From the NCBI RefSeq assembly GCF_001443045.1, contig NZ_LKPJ01000027.1:38400-102399 (forward strand): a stretch of 64,000 bases of DNA, written 5' to 3'. The position numbers were made by a program, and so were the translations under genes. Below, one piece after another: positions 7,139-19,000 of this stretch. The notes below the pieces were generated by a model. That model had not been told where the DNA came from. It did not search any database and saw only the letters and a program-made list of their open reading frames with translations. This stretch comes from Burkholderia ambifaria (lineage in GTDB: Bacteria > Pseudomonadota > Gammaproteobacteria > Burkholderiales > Burkholderiaceae). Positions within the stretch are counted from its first letter, which is position 1. Every line of letters starts with the position of its first letter.

Positions 7139-8311
7139 GTGCCTGCGCTGTCCCTGACGAATGCCGACGCCGGCGACGCCGCGAACCGGGCGCCGCCCGC
7201 CGCTGCCAGCCCGGCCGTCGCCGCGCCCGCCATCGCGCCCGCGCCGGTCGCGGTCGCGCTCGACGCGTCGCCCCACCTGCCGCGCCTGTCCGCCGCCGCC
7301 GCGCGCGGGCTGTCGCATGCATACGGCGCAACGGCCGCGGTGCCGGTCACGCTCGGCGAACACGCGTACGAGGTGCGCTGGCGCGTCGATGCCGAACCGG
7401 CCGCCGACGCGCATGCGTACCGCTTCGTCGTCGGCCCGGCCGCCGGCTCGCTGTGGATCGACCCGGTCGCGGAAGGCGAGTGGCTCGGCGACGCGGCCGA
7501 CCCGGCCGTGCCGGCCGTGATCCGCGCGGCGCTGCTCGCCGACCTCGCCGCGCCGCTCGCGACCGTGCTGCAGGCCGCGACGCGGCAGCGCGTGGAATTG
7601 CTGCCACCGCCGGCGAGCGTGCCCGCGTGGCGCACCGCGCCGGCCGCGCTGCGCTTCGAGCTGCGTCGCGCCGACGGCGCATGGCGCTGCCATGGCGCCC
7701 TGCTGTTCGATGCGCCGGATGCGCTCGCGGTGTTCTTCGCGACGCCGGCCGCCGCGCGGCCCGATACGCGCGCCGCCTATGCGAGCCTGCCGGTGCCGCT
7801 GGTATTCGAGATCGGCCGGACCGAGCTGACGACGGCCGAGCTGGCCGACGTCGTCGGCGGCGACATCATCGCGATCGAGCGCTGGCGCGCGCACGAGCAG
7901 AACCTGCTGTGCGTCGCGCGGGTGCCGGCCGCGCCGGCATGGGAGATCACCGGACGGCCGTCGGGCAACCGGCTGACCGTCGAACGAATCAGGGAGATGC
8001 CTTTGGAACCGACCCGCACCGACACCCCGCCCGCGACCGCGCACGAAGCGTCGCCGGACGATGCGCCGCGCTCGCTCGACGGCCTCGCGGTCGACCTGCG
8101 TTTCGAATTGCCGCCCACGTCGATCCCGCTCGGCGAACTCGGCGCGCTGCAACCCGGCGCGGTGATCGAGCTGCAGCAGGGCATCAACCAGAGCGTGATC
8201 CATCTGGTCGCGAACGGGATGCTGATCGGCACCGGCCACCTGATCGCGGTCGGCCAGAAGCTCGGCGTGCGCGTCGTCACGCTGACGCAGCCCGCGCCGC
8301 GCGAGCGCTGA
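7139..8311 (+). CDS. sctQ: Type III secretion cytoplasmic sorting-platform protein SctQ (YscQ/HrcQ family)
   Basis: The product has 390 residues from a GTG start. SctQ forms the cytoplasmic pods of the secretion machine and recruits the SctL-SctN ATPase complex. The C-terminal 80 residues are a clear SpoA (FliN/SctQ) domain (landmarks LRFELPPTSIPLGELGAL and MLIGTGHLIAVGQKLGVRV). The N-terminal half is Ala/Pro-rich, then a poorly conserved central part. No ATG is available between the promoter at 7052 and the conserved region, so the GTG at 7139 is the best start; its ribosome site is weak. It is followed 3 bp later by sctR. An internal start at 7997 or 8003 could give a separate SpoA-only product, as known for YscQ and Spa33. 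Confidence 0.87.
   Translation: MPALSLTNADAGDAANRAPPAAASPAVAAPAIAPAPVAVALDASPHLPRLSAAAARGLSHAYGATAAVPVTLGEHAYEVRWRVDAEPAADAHAYRFVVGPAAGSLWIDPVAEGEWLGDAADPAVPAVIRAALLADLAAPLATVLQAATRQRVELLPPPASVPAWRTAPAALRFELRRADGAWRCHGALLFDAPDALAVFFATPAAARPDTRAAYASLPVPLVFEIGRTELTTAELADVVGGDIIAIERWRAHEQNLLCVARVPAAPAWEITGRPSGNRLTVERIREMPLEPTRTDTPPATAHEASPDDAPRSLDGLAVDLRFELPPTSIPLGELGALQPGAVIELQQGINQSVIHLVANGMLIGTGHLIAVGQKLGVRVVTLTQPAPRER
7991..8005 (+). promoter_or_regulatory. Internal translation start inside sctQ (SctQ-C)
   Basis: An AGGGAG ribosome site (7991-7996) sits inside sctQ, directly before an in-frame ATG (7997) and six bases before an in-frame TTG (8003). Either start would give about 102-104 residues that hold the SpoA domain. 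YscQ and Spa33 are known to make such short products by internal initiation. The spacing favours the TTG. Confidence 0.55.
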
Positions 8312-8314
8312 ACG

Positions 8315-8989
8315 ATGGGCAGCCTGCCGAATCCGGTCGCGCTGATCGCGGTGATCGCCGCGCTCGGCATCGCGCCGTTCGCGGCGCTGATGGTGACGAG
8401 CTATACGAAACTCGTGGTCGTGCTCGGCCTGCTGCGCTCCGCGCTCGGGATCCAGCAGGTGCCGCCGAACCTCGTGCTGAACGGCATCGCGCTGATCCTG
8501 TCGCTGTTCATCATGGCGCCGGTCGGGATGTCGATCCGCGACGCGCTGCAGTCCCGCCACTTCGACGCATCGGGGCAGCTGTCGACCGCCGATATCGGCG
8601 TGCTCGCCGATGCCGCGCTGCCGCCGATCAAGGATTTCCTGGTGTCGCATACGCGGCAGCGCGATCGCGAATTCTTCGTGCGCACCGCGACGTCGGTCTG
8701 GCCGAAGAATCGCGCGGACGGCATCAAGGACGACGACCTGCTCGTGCTGGTGCCGAGCTTCACGCTCGCCGAGCTGACCAAGGCATTCCAGATCGGTTTC
8801 GTGATCTATATCGTGTTCATCGTGGTCGACCTGCTGGTCGCGAACATCCTGCTCGCGCTCGGGATGCAGATGATCTCGCCGACGACGATCTCGGTGCCGT
8901 TCAAGCTGCTGCTGTTCGTCGCGCTCGACGGCTGGTCGCTGCTCGTGCACGGACTCGTGCTGTCGTATCGCGTGGCGGGGGCGGGATGA
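8315..8989 (+). CDS. sctR: Type III secretion export-gate protein SctR (YscR/HrcR)
   Basis: The product has 224 residues, the usual size. SctR forms the pentameric core of the export gate with SctS and SctT in the inner membrane. The FliP/YscR family signature is clear: FAALMVTSYTKLVVVLGLLR near the N-terminus, NGIALILSLFIMAPV, and the late segments FQIGFVIYIVFIVVDLLVAN and LGMQMISPTTISVPFKLLLF. It begins 3 bp after sctQ and its stop overlaps the start of the transglycosylase gene (ATGA). sctS and sctT are in the minus-strand operon far away, so sctR is separated from its usual partners. Confidence 0.96.
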   Translation: MGSLPNPVALIAVIAALGIAPFAALMVTSYTKLVVVLGLLRSALGIQQVPPNLVLNGIALILSLFIMAPVGMSIRDALQSRHFDASGQLSTADIGVLADAALPPIKDFLVSHTRQRDREFFVRTATSVWPKNRADGIKDDDLLVLVPSFTLAELTKAFQIGFVIYIVFIVVDLLVANILLALGMQMISPTTISVPFKLLLFVALDGWSLLVHGLVLSYRVAGAG

Positions 8990-9789
8990 ACGCGCGCGGC
9001 CGGCGCTCCGCCGTTGCGAGCCTGTGCGCGCTGATCGCGACGCTCGCACTGGTGCTCGCCGGGGCGGGCATGCAGCCGCGCAGCGCGCACGCGGCCGGCA
9101 GCGCCGCAGGCTTCGCGCAGCTCGCGCGCGCCTGCGCGCCGAACGTCGATCCCGACACGCTCGCCGCGCTGGTACGCACCGAGTCCGGTTTCAATCCGTA
9201 TGCGATCGGCGTGGTCGGCGGCCACCTGACACGCCAGCCCGCGTCGCTCGACGAAGCGCGCACGACGGCGAGCGAGCTGGCCGCGCGCGGCTTCAGCTAC
9301 AGCGTCGGCCTCGCGCAGGTGAACGAGCGCAATTTCGCGAAATACGGCCTCGACGACACGACGATGTTCGAGCCGTGCCGCAACCTGCGGGCGGGCGGCG
9401 CGATCCTGACCGAATGCTTCGCGCGTTCGTCGAACACCGGCCGCGCCGCGCAGGCCGCGTTGCGCGCGGCGCTGTCGTGCTACTACAGCGGCAACTTCAC
9501 GACCGGTTTCTCGAGCGGTTATGTGAGCCGCGTCGTCGCGAGCGCGCAGCGCAACGCACGCGAAGGCGGCGTCGAGCCGATTCCGGTGGTCAGCGATACG
9601 CCGCCGCCCGCGCGACAACGGCGCATGGACGCCGTCGCGACCACGCCGCCCGAGCGCGCGCGACGGCTCGCGTCGCCGGCGGCATCGGCCGACGCGCCGT
9701 CGTGCCATGCGCGCCCCGTCGTGATGATGTGCCGCGGGTTGCCGGCGAGCCAGGCGAAGCGGCTATGCGTACGGTGTCTCGATCAGTGA
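8986..9789 (+). CDS. T3SS-associated lytic transglycosylase (VirB1/IpgF-like)
   Basis: The product has 267 residues with an N-terminal signal peptide (hydrophobic 10-30, AHA cleavage near 36). The catalytic domain of the VirB1/SLT type follows: catalytic Glu66 in RTESGFNPYAIG, then SYSVGLAQVNERNF and the CYYSGN segment. It would open peptidoglycan so that the secretion apparatus can cross the cell wall. The start codon overlaps the sctR stop, so it is the third gene of the sctQ operon. The last 30 residues are rich in Cys (four in a short span, ending CVRC), which is unusual and may reflect disulfides in the periplasm. The middle part after residue 200 looks disordered. Confidence 0.9.
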   Translation: MNARGRRSAVASLCALIATLALVLAGAGMQPRSAHAAGSAAGFAQLARACAPNVDPDTLAALVRTESGFNPYAIGVVGGHLTRQPASLDEARTTASELAARGFSYSVGLAQVNERNFAKYGLDDTTMFEPCRNLRAGGAILTECFARSSNTGRAAQAALRAALSCYYSGNFTTGFSSGYVSRVVASAQRNAREGGVEPIPVVSDTPPPARQRRMDAVATTPPERARRLASPAASADAPSCHARPVVMMCRGLPASQAKRLCVRCLDQ

Positions 9790-9885
9790 CCGAATGATCG
9801 CGCGCGGCACCGCAGGCCCGCGTTCGTGCCGTTTTCAGGGGTCCGAACGACGCGGCGCGGCGGCACCGCCGCACCCCGCGCCCGT

Positions 9886-9972
9886 CTCGTAGCCCGCGCC
9901 GCGCCTGTACGCCGGCCGCCTCGCCCCGCTACGAAACAGCGGTATCTGCGCCGCAATGCGCGTCCGTACACT
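9886..9972 (+). promoter_or_regulatory. T3SS-type paired-box promoter of the giant gene
   Basis: CTCGTAG (9886-9892), 36 bp, CTACGAA (9929-9935), 31 bp, TACACT (9967-9972). Both spacings match the sctQ promoter exactly. The deduced transcription start is near 9979, 63 bases before the ATG at 10042. Confidence 0.82.
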
Positions 9973-10041
9973 CGAACGATCGCGTCGCGACGTGCAGGGC
10001 GTCGTGCGTGCCGCGCATCGCGCGGTTCAACGGAGACGAGC

Positions 10042-13000
10042 ATGCTGTTGATCGACGGATTGGGACTGGGTGTCAACTGGCAGCGCTTCCTGTCGGAAAC
10101 GCTGAATCCGGTCGTCGCGCCGCCGCCCGACATCACCGTCGAGAACGACAAGACGCGCGCGGTGCAGAAGGCGATCCAGGACGCGCAGACGAAGTACGAC
10201 AACGCGTCGCAGACGCTGCAGGGCGCCCAGAACGTCCTGCACCTGGTCAATCGCGACCCCGAGTCGACGGCCGACGACCGCAAGACCGCGCAAGCCGACT
10301 ACGCGAAGGCGCGCACGTCGGCCGACACCGCGCAGCGCGAGCTGAACGTGACGACCGACGCCGGCTATATGATCCTGTACGGCGAACAGGCGAACGCCGA
10401 CATGCCGGCCGGGATGAAGATCGACGATTCCGGCAAGGTGACGGACCCGGGCGACGCGCAACACGCTGCCGACCAGCAATTCAAGACGCTGCTGGCGGCA
10501 TTCCCCGATCACGCGAACGATCCGAACTGGGTGCCGCAGGCAAGCGACTGCAAGAACCCGCTGCAGATCCGGCTCTACGACGATTGGCAGACCGCGAGCG
10601 CGAAGGCGGCCGTCGGCGCGTCGAAGTACTACGCGGACGTCGCGAATTCGAACCTCGCGTATACGCAGTTCCAGTCCTATCTCGCCGATCCGGACTACCA
10701 GGCCGCGCTCGATGCGGGCGTCGGCCGCCTGAACGACGCGCTGCAGCCGCTGGAGCTGCAGGTCACGATGCCCGATGCGCCCGCTTCGCGGGACGACGCA
10801 CAGCAGGCCGTCACGTCGGCCGCGAAGGATGCGAACTATGCGAATGCCGCGTACGGCGCGGCCAACGACAGCCTGACGCTCACGAACGCCCAGCAGCAAT
10901 ACGATTCGGCCCGCGGCAAGGAAGGGCCGACGGTGATCGTCCCGAATGCGGTGTCGAACGCGAAGACCGCGCTCGCCCGCGCGCAGACGGCCGCGAACAC
11001 GAGCGGCGGCTATCTGCAGATGCTGTCCGCGCAGCGTCAGGTCGACACGCTGCAGGCCGACTATACGAACAAGCAGGACGCATCCACCGCGTGGCACAAG
11101 GACAATCCGCACGCGATGATCAAGGATCCGCAGGTCGATCTCGACCTCGGCGACGCGTATGCGAAGCTCGACCAGGCAAAGCAGCAGGCAAGCATCGCGC
11201 ACGATGGCTTCGTCGCCGCGTACGGCGCGACGCTCGCGCAGCAGTACGACGATCAGGCATCGCAGATCAAGGCGCGGGTCGACGCGCAATCGCCGTTGAC
11301 GAAGCCCACGCTCCCGTCGCTGCTGCTGACGCCGTCGCTGTCGACCGCGAGCGGCCTGCCGCCCCTGCCCCCGTCGTCGCCGTCGACGGCAGCGTCCGCC
11401 GCCCCCACCGGCACGCCGGCGCTGCCGAGTGCGTCGCCGCTGCAAGCGCTGACGTTGTCGAGCGCGAACGGCACGTCGTCGCTGCCTGCATCGCCGCTGC
11501 TCGACAGCCCGTTCCTGCTGCCGCAGTCCGCGCACCCGTCGGCCGCGCCGACCGGCCCGACGATGCTCGACGTGAAGCGCATGCAGGTGGCCGCGGGCGC
11601 GATCCGCGCGGCCGACAGCCGGTTGTCGGATTCGGTCAACGAGCGCGCGACCCAGGCCGCGCTGTCGCAGGCGCGTATCCAGCAGACGCAGGCGAAGAGC
11701 ACGCTCGCGTCGGTGCAGCAGCAGTACGACGACTGGGCGGCTGCGAATCCGCCGCCCGTGCGCTTCCGCTATGTCGCGGGCGACGACATGATTCCGGCGC
11801 CGTCGATGCCGCGCCCGAACCTGTACCAGGACCAGCTGGACAAGGCGAAGGCGGCCGTCACGCAGACGGACAACGCGGTGCAGCGCCTGCAGTTGCTGAG
11901 CGAGACGTCGCACCAGCAGGTGCTGATGGACCAGTTCGACGCGGGGCTCGACGAACGGCTGCGCTACGCGGCGTCCGGCTCGGACGCCGAGAAGGACTAC
12001 ACGAAGGCGCTGCACGATTTCTACGAAGCGCATCGCGGCGAGTTGTCGAACTCGCTGCTCGACGCGGCGAGCGCGAGCACGAACAACGGCGGCACGATCG
12101 CGTTCGGCAAGCTGACCGACAACGAGCAGCGCAACCTGATCGGCGTCGCGCTCGGGATGCAGCCCGACGTCCAGAACGACGCATCGTCCGGCGACGGTTC
12201 TGATGCCGTATCGCCACTGAAGGACGACGTCGCGCGTTTCACCGACAAGGACAAGCTGTCGACGATCAACGGCGTGCGCGACAAGCTGCTGTCGATCGGC
12301 GGCGGCGCGACGACGCAGGTCAGCGTGCTGCCGATGGTGTATGCGGCGAAAGATGCCGGCATGACCACGAGCGCGCTCTTCAAGGTCAGCGGCAAGGACG
12401 GCACGCAATACGTCGACGAGACGGCGAGCACCTACGACGACATCAACGACTACATCGACAACAACGAGCTGTCGAAGGACGGGACCGTCGATATCGCGAC
12501 CGGCCACAACGCGGACGGCACGCTGCAACTCGTGTCGAGGGCCGCGCATCATGAAAGCGGCTTCGACAGTTTCCTCAATACGCTGACCAGCACCGGCCTG
12601 AACATCGGCATGATGGTCGGCGGGATGGCACTCGAAGGTCTCGGCACGCTGCTCGACGGCACCGGCATCGGCGCGATCGTCGGCGTGCCGCTGAACATCC
12701 TCGGCGCGGGGATGATGTACACGGCGATCGGCGCGACGATGACGAGCGCCGGGCTCGACCTGGCAAACCGCGCGGAGCACGGGCGCAGCCTCAACCCGTT
12801 TACCGACGCGGGCGCGCGGGCGGACTTCATCAATCTCGTGCCGATGGGCGCGGCAGGCGCCGCGAAGCTCGCCGGTAGCAAGCTGTTCACACGCGCGGTG
12901 ACCGCGCTTACGCGCACGCCGAAAGTCGCGTCGGTGCTGGCCACGGGCGCGCGAACCACCGCCGTCGTGACGGGCGTGGGCGGCGCGGTCGAGGCGTTCG

Positions 13001-16000
13001 GCGAAGCCGGCTACGACTATTTCGTCACCGGCGACAAGAAGGCGGCCGGCGAGGAACTCAAGTCCGGGCTCACCAACGTCGCGCTGATGGCCGCGGGCGG
13101 CCTCAAGGAGCGCGCGGTGACGTCGGTGCGCACGCGCACCGGCCGGCCGGTGCCGATCCGCGGGACCGACGGCAAGACCGTCACCGTCGACAGCCAGACG
13201 ATCGGCCGGATTCTCAACGGCGGCGACGCGTCGTCGCTCGCGGCCGGCCGCACCCGCGTGACGCTCGACGGCGAAGCCGTCAAGGTGTCGCCGGACGGCA
13301 CGCTGCGCGTGGGCGACAAGGTGCTGACCTACGACAACAAGCCGATTCGCGTGCTCGACCGCGCATCGGCCAGGCGCTTGCCGCCCGGCGAATCGGTGGT
13401 GCTCGGCGAGGACGGCACGCTGTCCGTCGTGTCGGCGTCGCCGAAGAACTGGACCAACGGCACGCGCGTCGACGACGTGACCGGCACCGGCGAGCGCATG
13501 TCGTTCGGCCCCGAAGGCGAGATGAGCGTGACGCCGAAGATCGTCGCGAAAGCCCCGCTCGACATCCTGCAGCATGTGCTCGACCAGGCGAGCGACGCGT
13601 ACCGGCAGACGGCCGCCAGCACGCAGGCGCCGCGCCGCCTCGCGCAAACGGCGGCCGAAGGCGAGACCGCGAGCGTGTCCGCCGACGCACGCAGCACGCG
13701 ACGCACCAGCGAGGCGCGCGCGCGCGTCCAGCAGCAGCGCGACGAAACCGATGCCGAACGCAGCACCACCGCGAGCACGAACCGGCGCAGCGCCGACACG
13801 CAATCGATGCGCTGGCGCCCTGTCGAGACCGACGACGCGACCGGCCCCGGCACGCGCGCGGAGCCGGACGGCGCGCCGCCGCGCGTCAACGCGAAGGTCA
13901 TCGACCTGGCGGACGATGCGAGCGCCATGCGAACGGCGACGTCCGACCCGGCCGGCATCGCGGTGCCGCGCGGGCCGAGCGCCGAGCCGATGGAAGTCGG
14001 CGATCGCACGGTCTACGTCGTGCGCAGCGGCGCGACGCCTGACGCGCCCGGTGCGCGGCCGTCCGCGCCGCGCCCGCAGGATCTCGAGGAACCGGTGATC
14101 GTCGTTGCCGGCGAGCACGACGCGGCGCTCGCGGCCGAACTCGCGAACCGCTGGCAAAAGCCCGTCTATGCGGCCGCGCCCGACGCGTTCAACGCGGACG
14201 GCCAGTTGCACGCGCAGGCGCGCGTGCTGCGCTTCGATCCCGCACCGGAAACGGCCGCGGCGAACGAAACCGGCCTGCCGGCCGGCGTCGCGCCCGACGA
14301 AGCGTCGCCGTCGGCGCCGCGCGCCGCCGCCGACGACACGGTGATCGTACTGGCCGGCAAGCGCGGCCCGAACGAACCGGCGATGCCGCGTACGGCCGCG
14401 CCTGCCGAGCCGGTCAATGCACTCGACGGCGTGTTCAGCGCGCCGAACCGCGTGCTCGTGCTCGTCAAGCCGGATCGCCCGGGCGCGCCCGAGCGCGCGG
14501 CGGAGCGCGACACGACCGCCGCCGATCGCGGCCCGCGCGCGCCGGCGGGCGGCGAGCGTCGCACTGCGGCGAACGACGACATCGGCCTCGCCGCCGCGCA
14601 CCCCGAAACGACGGAAACCGCACCGCCCGACCACGGGGCATCGAATCCCGGCTGGATCACGCGGATGCAGATGCGCTTCGGCGGCGCGGCGCTGCCCGAG
14701 GCCGCGCAGGCGCTCGCGATGCAGTCCGGCACGCTCGCGACGCAGTTGCGCATGCTGCAGGACGCCGGCTGGCGCGTGACGCTCGGCAAGCGCGGCGGCG
14801 GCAGCCGCATCGATCCGCGCAAGCGCCGCGTGACGATCGACGGCGCCCTCCAGCATCCTGGCAGCATCACGTACACGCTCGCGCACGAGGCACGGCATGC
14901 CGTCGAGGCGATGGCCGGCGTGCTGAACCTCGACTACGGCAACCGCAGCCGCTTCACGCGCAAGGCGCTCGAAGCCGAGGCGCGCGCGCAGATCAACGCG
15001 TTCGAGGCGCGCTACGAGATCCAGCTCGCGGGCGGCGGCGACATCGCCGCGCACGTGCGCCTGCCCGATGCGATCGAGCGCGAAGGCGCCGCATGGCGCG
15101 CGCCGTCACACGACTACGCGGGCACGGTCGGACGCCTCGTCGACGCCTTCGCCGATTCGCCGGTGTCGGGTCGCGACGGCGAGACCTACCGCGACTTCTA
15201 CGACGACGTGTGGTCGCGCCAGAAGCGCCGCGGCGGTATCCCGCGCCGGATGCCGGCGCCGCAGACGCGCGAGACCGGCGACGCGCCGCGTGGCGTGCGC
15301 AGCTTCGACGACCGGGTCGCATGGAGCCGCGCGCATGCCGAATACGCGTCGCCGTTCGGCGACGGGCCGGTGCCTGCCGTGGCCGACCTGCAGGCGGCCC
15401 GCAGCCGCCACTTCACGATGCTGCAGGACGAAGGCGTGCTGATGCTGCACGCCGACACGCTGCCGGACGGCACGCTGCTCGCCGGCGGGCGGCCGGCCGG
15501 CGTACACGAATACGCGCTCGACCAGGCGCCGGCGTTCCTCGTGCAGGACGGCTATTCGATCGTGCTGTCCGCGAAGCACGGCGGCGATGCCGCCGCCGCA
15601 CAACTCGCGAACCTGTGGCAGCGCCCGGTGTATGCGCCGCCCGCGCACGCGGTGGGCGAGCGCGCGGCGCTGCTCGACACCGGCGTGTTCCGCCGCTACG
15701 ACCCGGCGCCCGCGGCACCGCACGACCTCGGCCCGCTCGCGGCCGATGCCGAAGGCGTGCACGTCGAAGGCAGCCCGGCCGCGCGGATCGACGTCGAGCG
15801 CCACGTCGGCGAACTGCTCGGCTCGGGCGGCGAGAAAACCGTGTTCGCGCTCGGCCACGATGCCGCGCTCGCGGTCTACGACACCGGCCCGCATACGTCG
15901 GAAGGCCGCCAGATCGAAGCGGCAATCGACGAAAGCATCGCGCTCGACGACCTCGCTTCCTACGGGCTGAAGACCGTGACGATGAACGGCCCGTTCTCCG

Positions 16001-19000
16001 CGCTGAACCGCGTCGCGGTGCTGTACCGGCCGCTCGGCGTGTTCCACAGCTTCGGCTTCGAGACGGGCGCGCTGCCGCGCGTGGTGTCGCGCGCGGCGCT
16101 CGAGCACATCCGGCAGATTCGCGACGTCGTCGAAAGCACGGGCATCGGCTTCGACCTGCAAGGCATGTTCACGCGCGACGGCGATTTCCTGCTGAGCGAC
16201 CCGGGCCCGATCGGCATGGGCGCGGGCGAGCACTTCACCGCGCTGCAGCGGCTCGCGGTGATCGAGCGCGCGCTGACGCAGGGCATCGAGCGCGGCAACA
16301 TCGAACTCGCGCATCCGCGGCTCGCCGAAACGCCGGCGCCCGATGCGTTCGTGCAGAAGCCGTCGGTCATCACGCGCGTGCGGATGCGCTTCGGCGGCGC
16401 GCCGCTGCCGAAGGAAGCGTACCGGCTGATCGACGCATCGAGCCTGCTGTCGCAACAACTCCGGCTCGGCGGCGAGGCCGGCTGGAAGGTCGTGCGCGGC
16501 AAGCCGGGCGGCGGCAGCAAGATCGATACGCGGCGGCGGCGCGTCACGATCGACGGCGGCCTGCAGTCGGCGGGCTCGATGGTCTACGTCCTCGCGCACG
16601 AAGCACGCCACGCGGTCGAGGCCGCGACCGGCACGCTGGGGCTCGACTACGGATCGACGCAGCGCTACGTGCGCTCCGCGCTGCTCGCGGAAGCGCGCGC
16701 GCAAGTCAATGCCTTTGCGGTCCGTGACGAGATCCGCGCGAACCTCGGCATCGATATCGGCAGCCACGTCGCGCTGCCCGACGCGATCGCGAACGAATAC
16801 GGCCGCGCGCGGGCCGGCGACGCCGCGTCGATCGCGCGCCTCGCCGACGCGTTCGAGCACGCACCCACGTCGCTCGACGGCGGCGTGACCTACGGCGAAC
16901 TGTATCGACGCCAGGCGCAGGCCGCGCAGCGCGCCGGCGTCACGATGCCGGCCCCCGCGCGCGACACGGCCGCCACGCTTGCCGACGAAACGGCATGGTC
17001 GCGCGCACGGCCCGTGAAGGCATCGCCGTTCGACGGCAAGGCGGCGGCCGGCGTCGACGCGCTGACGCTCGACCGCTCGGGCCCGCTGTCCTACGATCGC
17101 GACGGCGGCATCGTGATCGTGCATGGCGTCACCGACGCGCAAGGCCGCCTCGTCGATCCGGACGGCAAGCCGTACACGCCGGTCGAGGTCACGCTCGCGC
17201 ACCGCTCGGTGCTCGGCCTGCCCGGCTCGTCCGTCATCCTGTCGGCGCGCAACGGTCGCGACGCCGCGGCATGGCTCGCGAACATCTGGCAGCGCCCCGT
17301 CTACGCACCGCCGACGATCGCGGTCGGCTTCGGCGCCGAAGCGCGGCTCGGCCACACGAACGCGTGGCTGCGCTACGATCCGGCGCCGCACCAGCGTCCG
17401 GACCTGGGCCCGCTCGACGTCGACGGCAACGGCGTCCACGCGAGCGGCGATCCGGGCGCGCGCCTGCCGGTCGAGCGCTTCACCGGCGCGGCAACCGGCG
17501 CGGGCATCGAGAAGACCGTGTTCGAACTGGGCCGGCACAACGCGATCGGCCTCTACCAGGGCACGGACAATCGCGCGATCCTCGGCCACATCGAATCGAT
17601 CCGGCTCGAACAGGAAGGACTCGCGGCGCTGCGCGCGCACGGGCTGCGCACGCTCACGGTCGGCGGCCCGTTCGCGGCGTTCGATCGCGTGGCCGTGATG
17701 TACGCGCCGTTCGCGTCGCTCAGCAGCCACGACGTGATGGCCGGCGTGCTGCCGTCGCGGGTCACGCGCGACGCATTCGCGCAGCTCGACCGCGCACGCG
17801 ACATCACCGCGCAGCACCGCCTCTACTACGACTTCGAAGGCGTGTTCGACGCACGCGGCGACTTCTATCTGAGCGACCCGTCGACGGTCATGGCCGATGC
17901 GCCGAAGCTGAACGTCGAAGGGATCGTCCGCGAGATCGGCACGCTGCGCGTGATGCTCGAGGACGGCATCGCGCGCGGCGCGATCGAGCTCGCGCATCCG
18001 GGCATCACCGAACACCTGCCGCCCGACGCGTTCGTGCAGAAGCCGTCCGTCATCACGCGGATCCGGATGCGCTTCGGCGGCGCGCCGCTGCCGAAGGCGG
18101 CGCATGCGCTGGTCGACCGCTCGAACCTGTTGCGCCAGCAGCTCGCGCTTGCGGACGAAGCCGGCTGGAAAGTCGTGGTTGGCCGCGCCGGACGCGGCAG
18201 CCGGATCGATACCGCGAAGCAGCGGATCGTGCTCGACGGGCAGTTCCACGGCACCGGCACGCTCGTCTACACGCTCGCGCACGAAGCACAGCACGCGGTC
18301 GAGACGATCACGCACCGGCTCGGGCTCGATCGCTCGTCTCCCGAAGCGCTGACCGACAGTGCGCTGATGGCCGAAGCGCGCGCGCAGGCGAACGCATTCG
18401 CGGTGCGCCGCGAGATCCTCGACGACGCCGGTATCGACATCGCGAAGGACGCACGCCTGCCCGACGCGATCGCGCGCGAGGCCGACCGCGTGACGCCTGG
18501 CGACGAAGCCGGGCTGCGCCGTCTCGCGGCCGCATTCGGCGACGTCGCACCATCCGTGCCGGGCCACGCGACTTATCGCACCTACTACGCGAGCCAGGCC
18601 GACACGATGCATGCAAGCGGCATGCCGCGCGAGATGCCGGCGCCCGCGCCGCAGCCGGCGTCGAACGCGCCGGTCCCTGCCGCGACGCCGGACGCCGCGA
18701 GCCGGCAGCATGCGCTCGATCATCTCGCGTCGCACGGCAAGCGCGACCTGATCCGTATCGACGGCTCGCAGCTCGCGTCGCTCGCGCAGATGAAGGACGC
18801 GTTCGGCACGAACGCGTACGTGCTGATCGCCGAGCATGAACAACGGCCGGCCGATGCGGTCGATGCAAGCCATCCGCAGCCGAAGTTCGTCGCGAGCCTG
18901 CGCACCGACGAGAACGGCACGTTCGTCGACAAGGCCTCCGCCGATCCGGCCGTGCCGATTCGGGACGAGGTCTATCGTGCGCTGAAGGACAACGGCACCG

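Noticed and set aside
10027..15054. Very long open frame on the minus strand opposite the giant gene (and a similar one at 15106-20994)
   Set aside because: Both are Arg/Val/Asp-rich mirror frames that arise from GC-biased third positions. They have no ribosome site, no family motif, and the plus-strand frame carries the recognisable domains and promoter.
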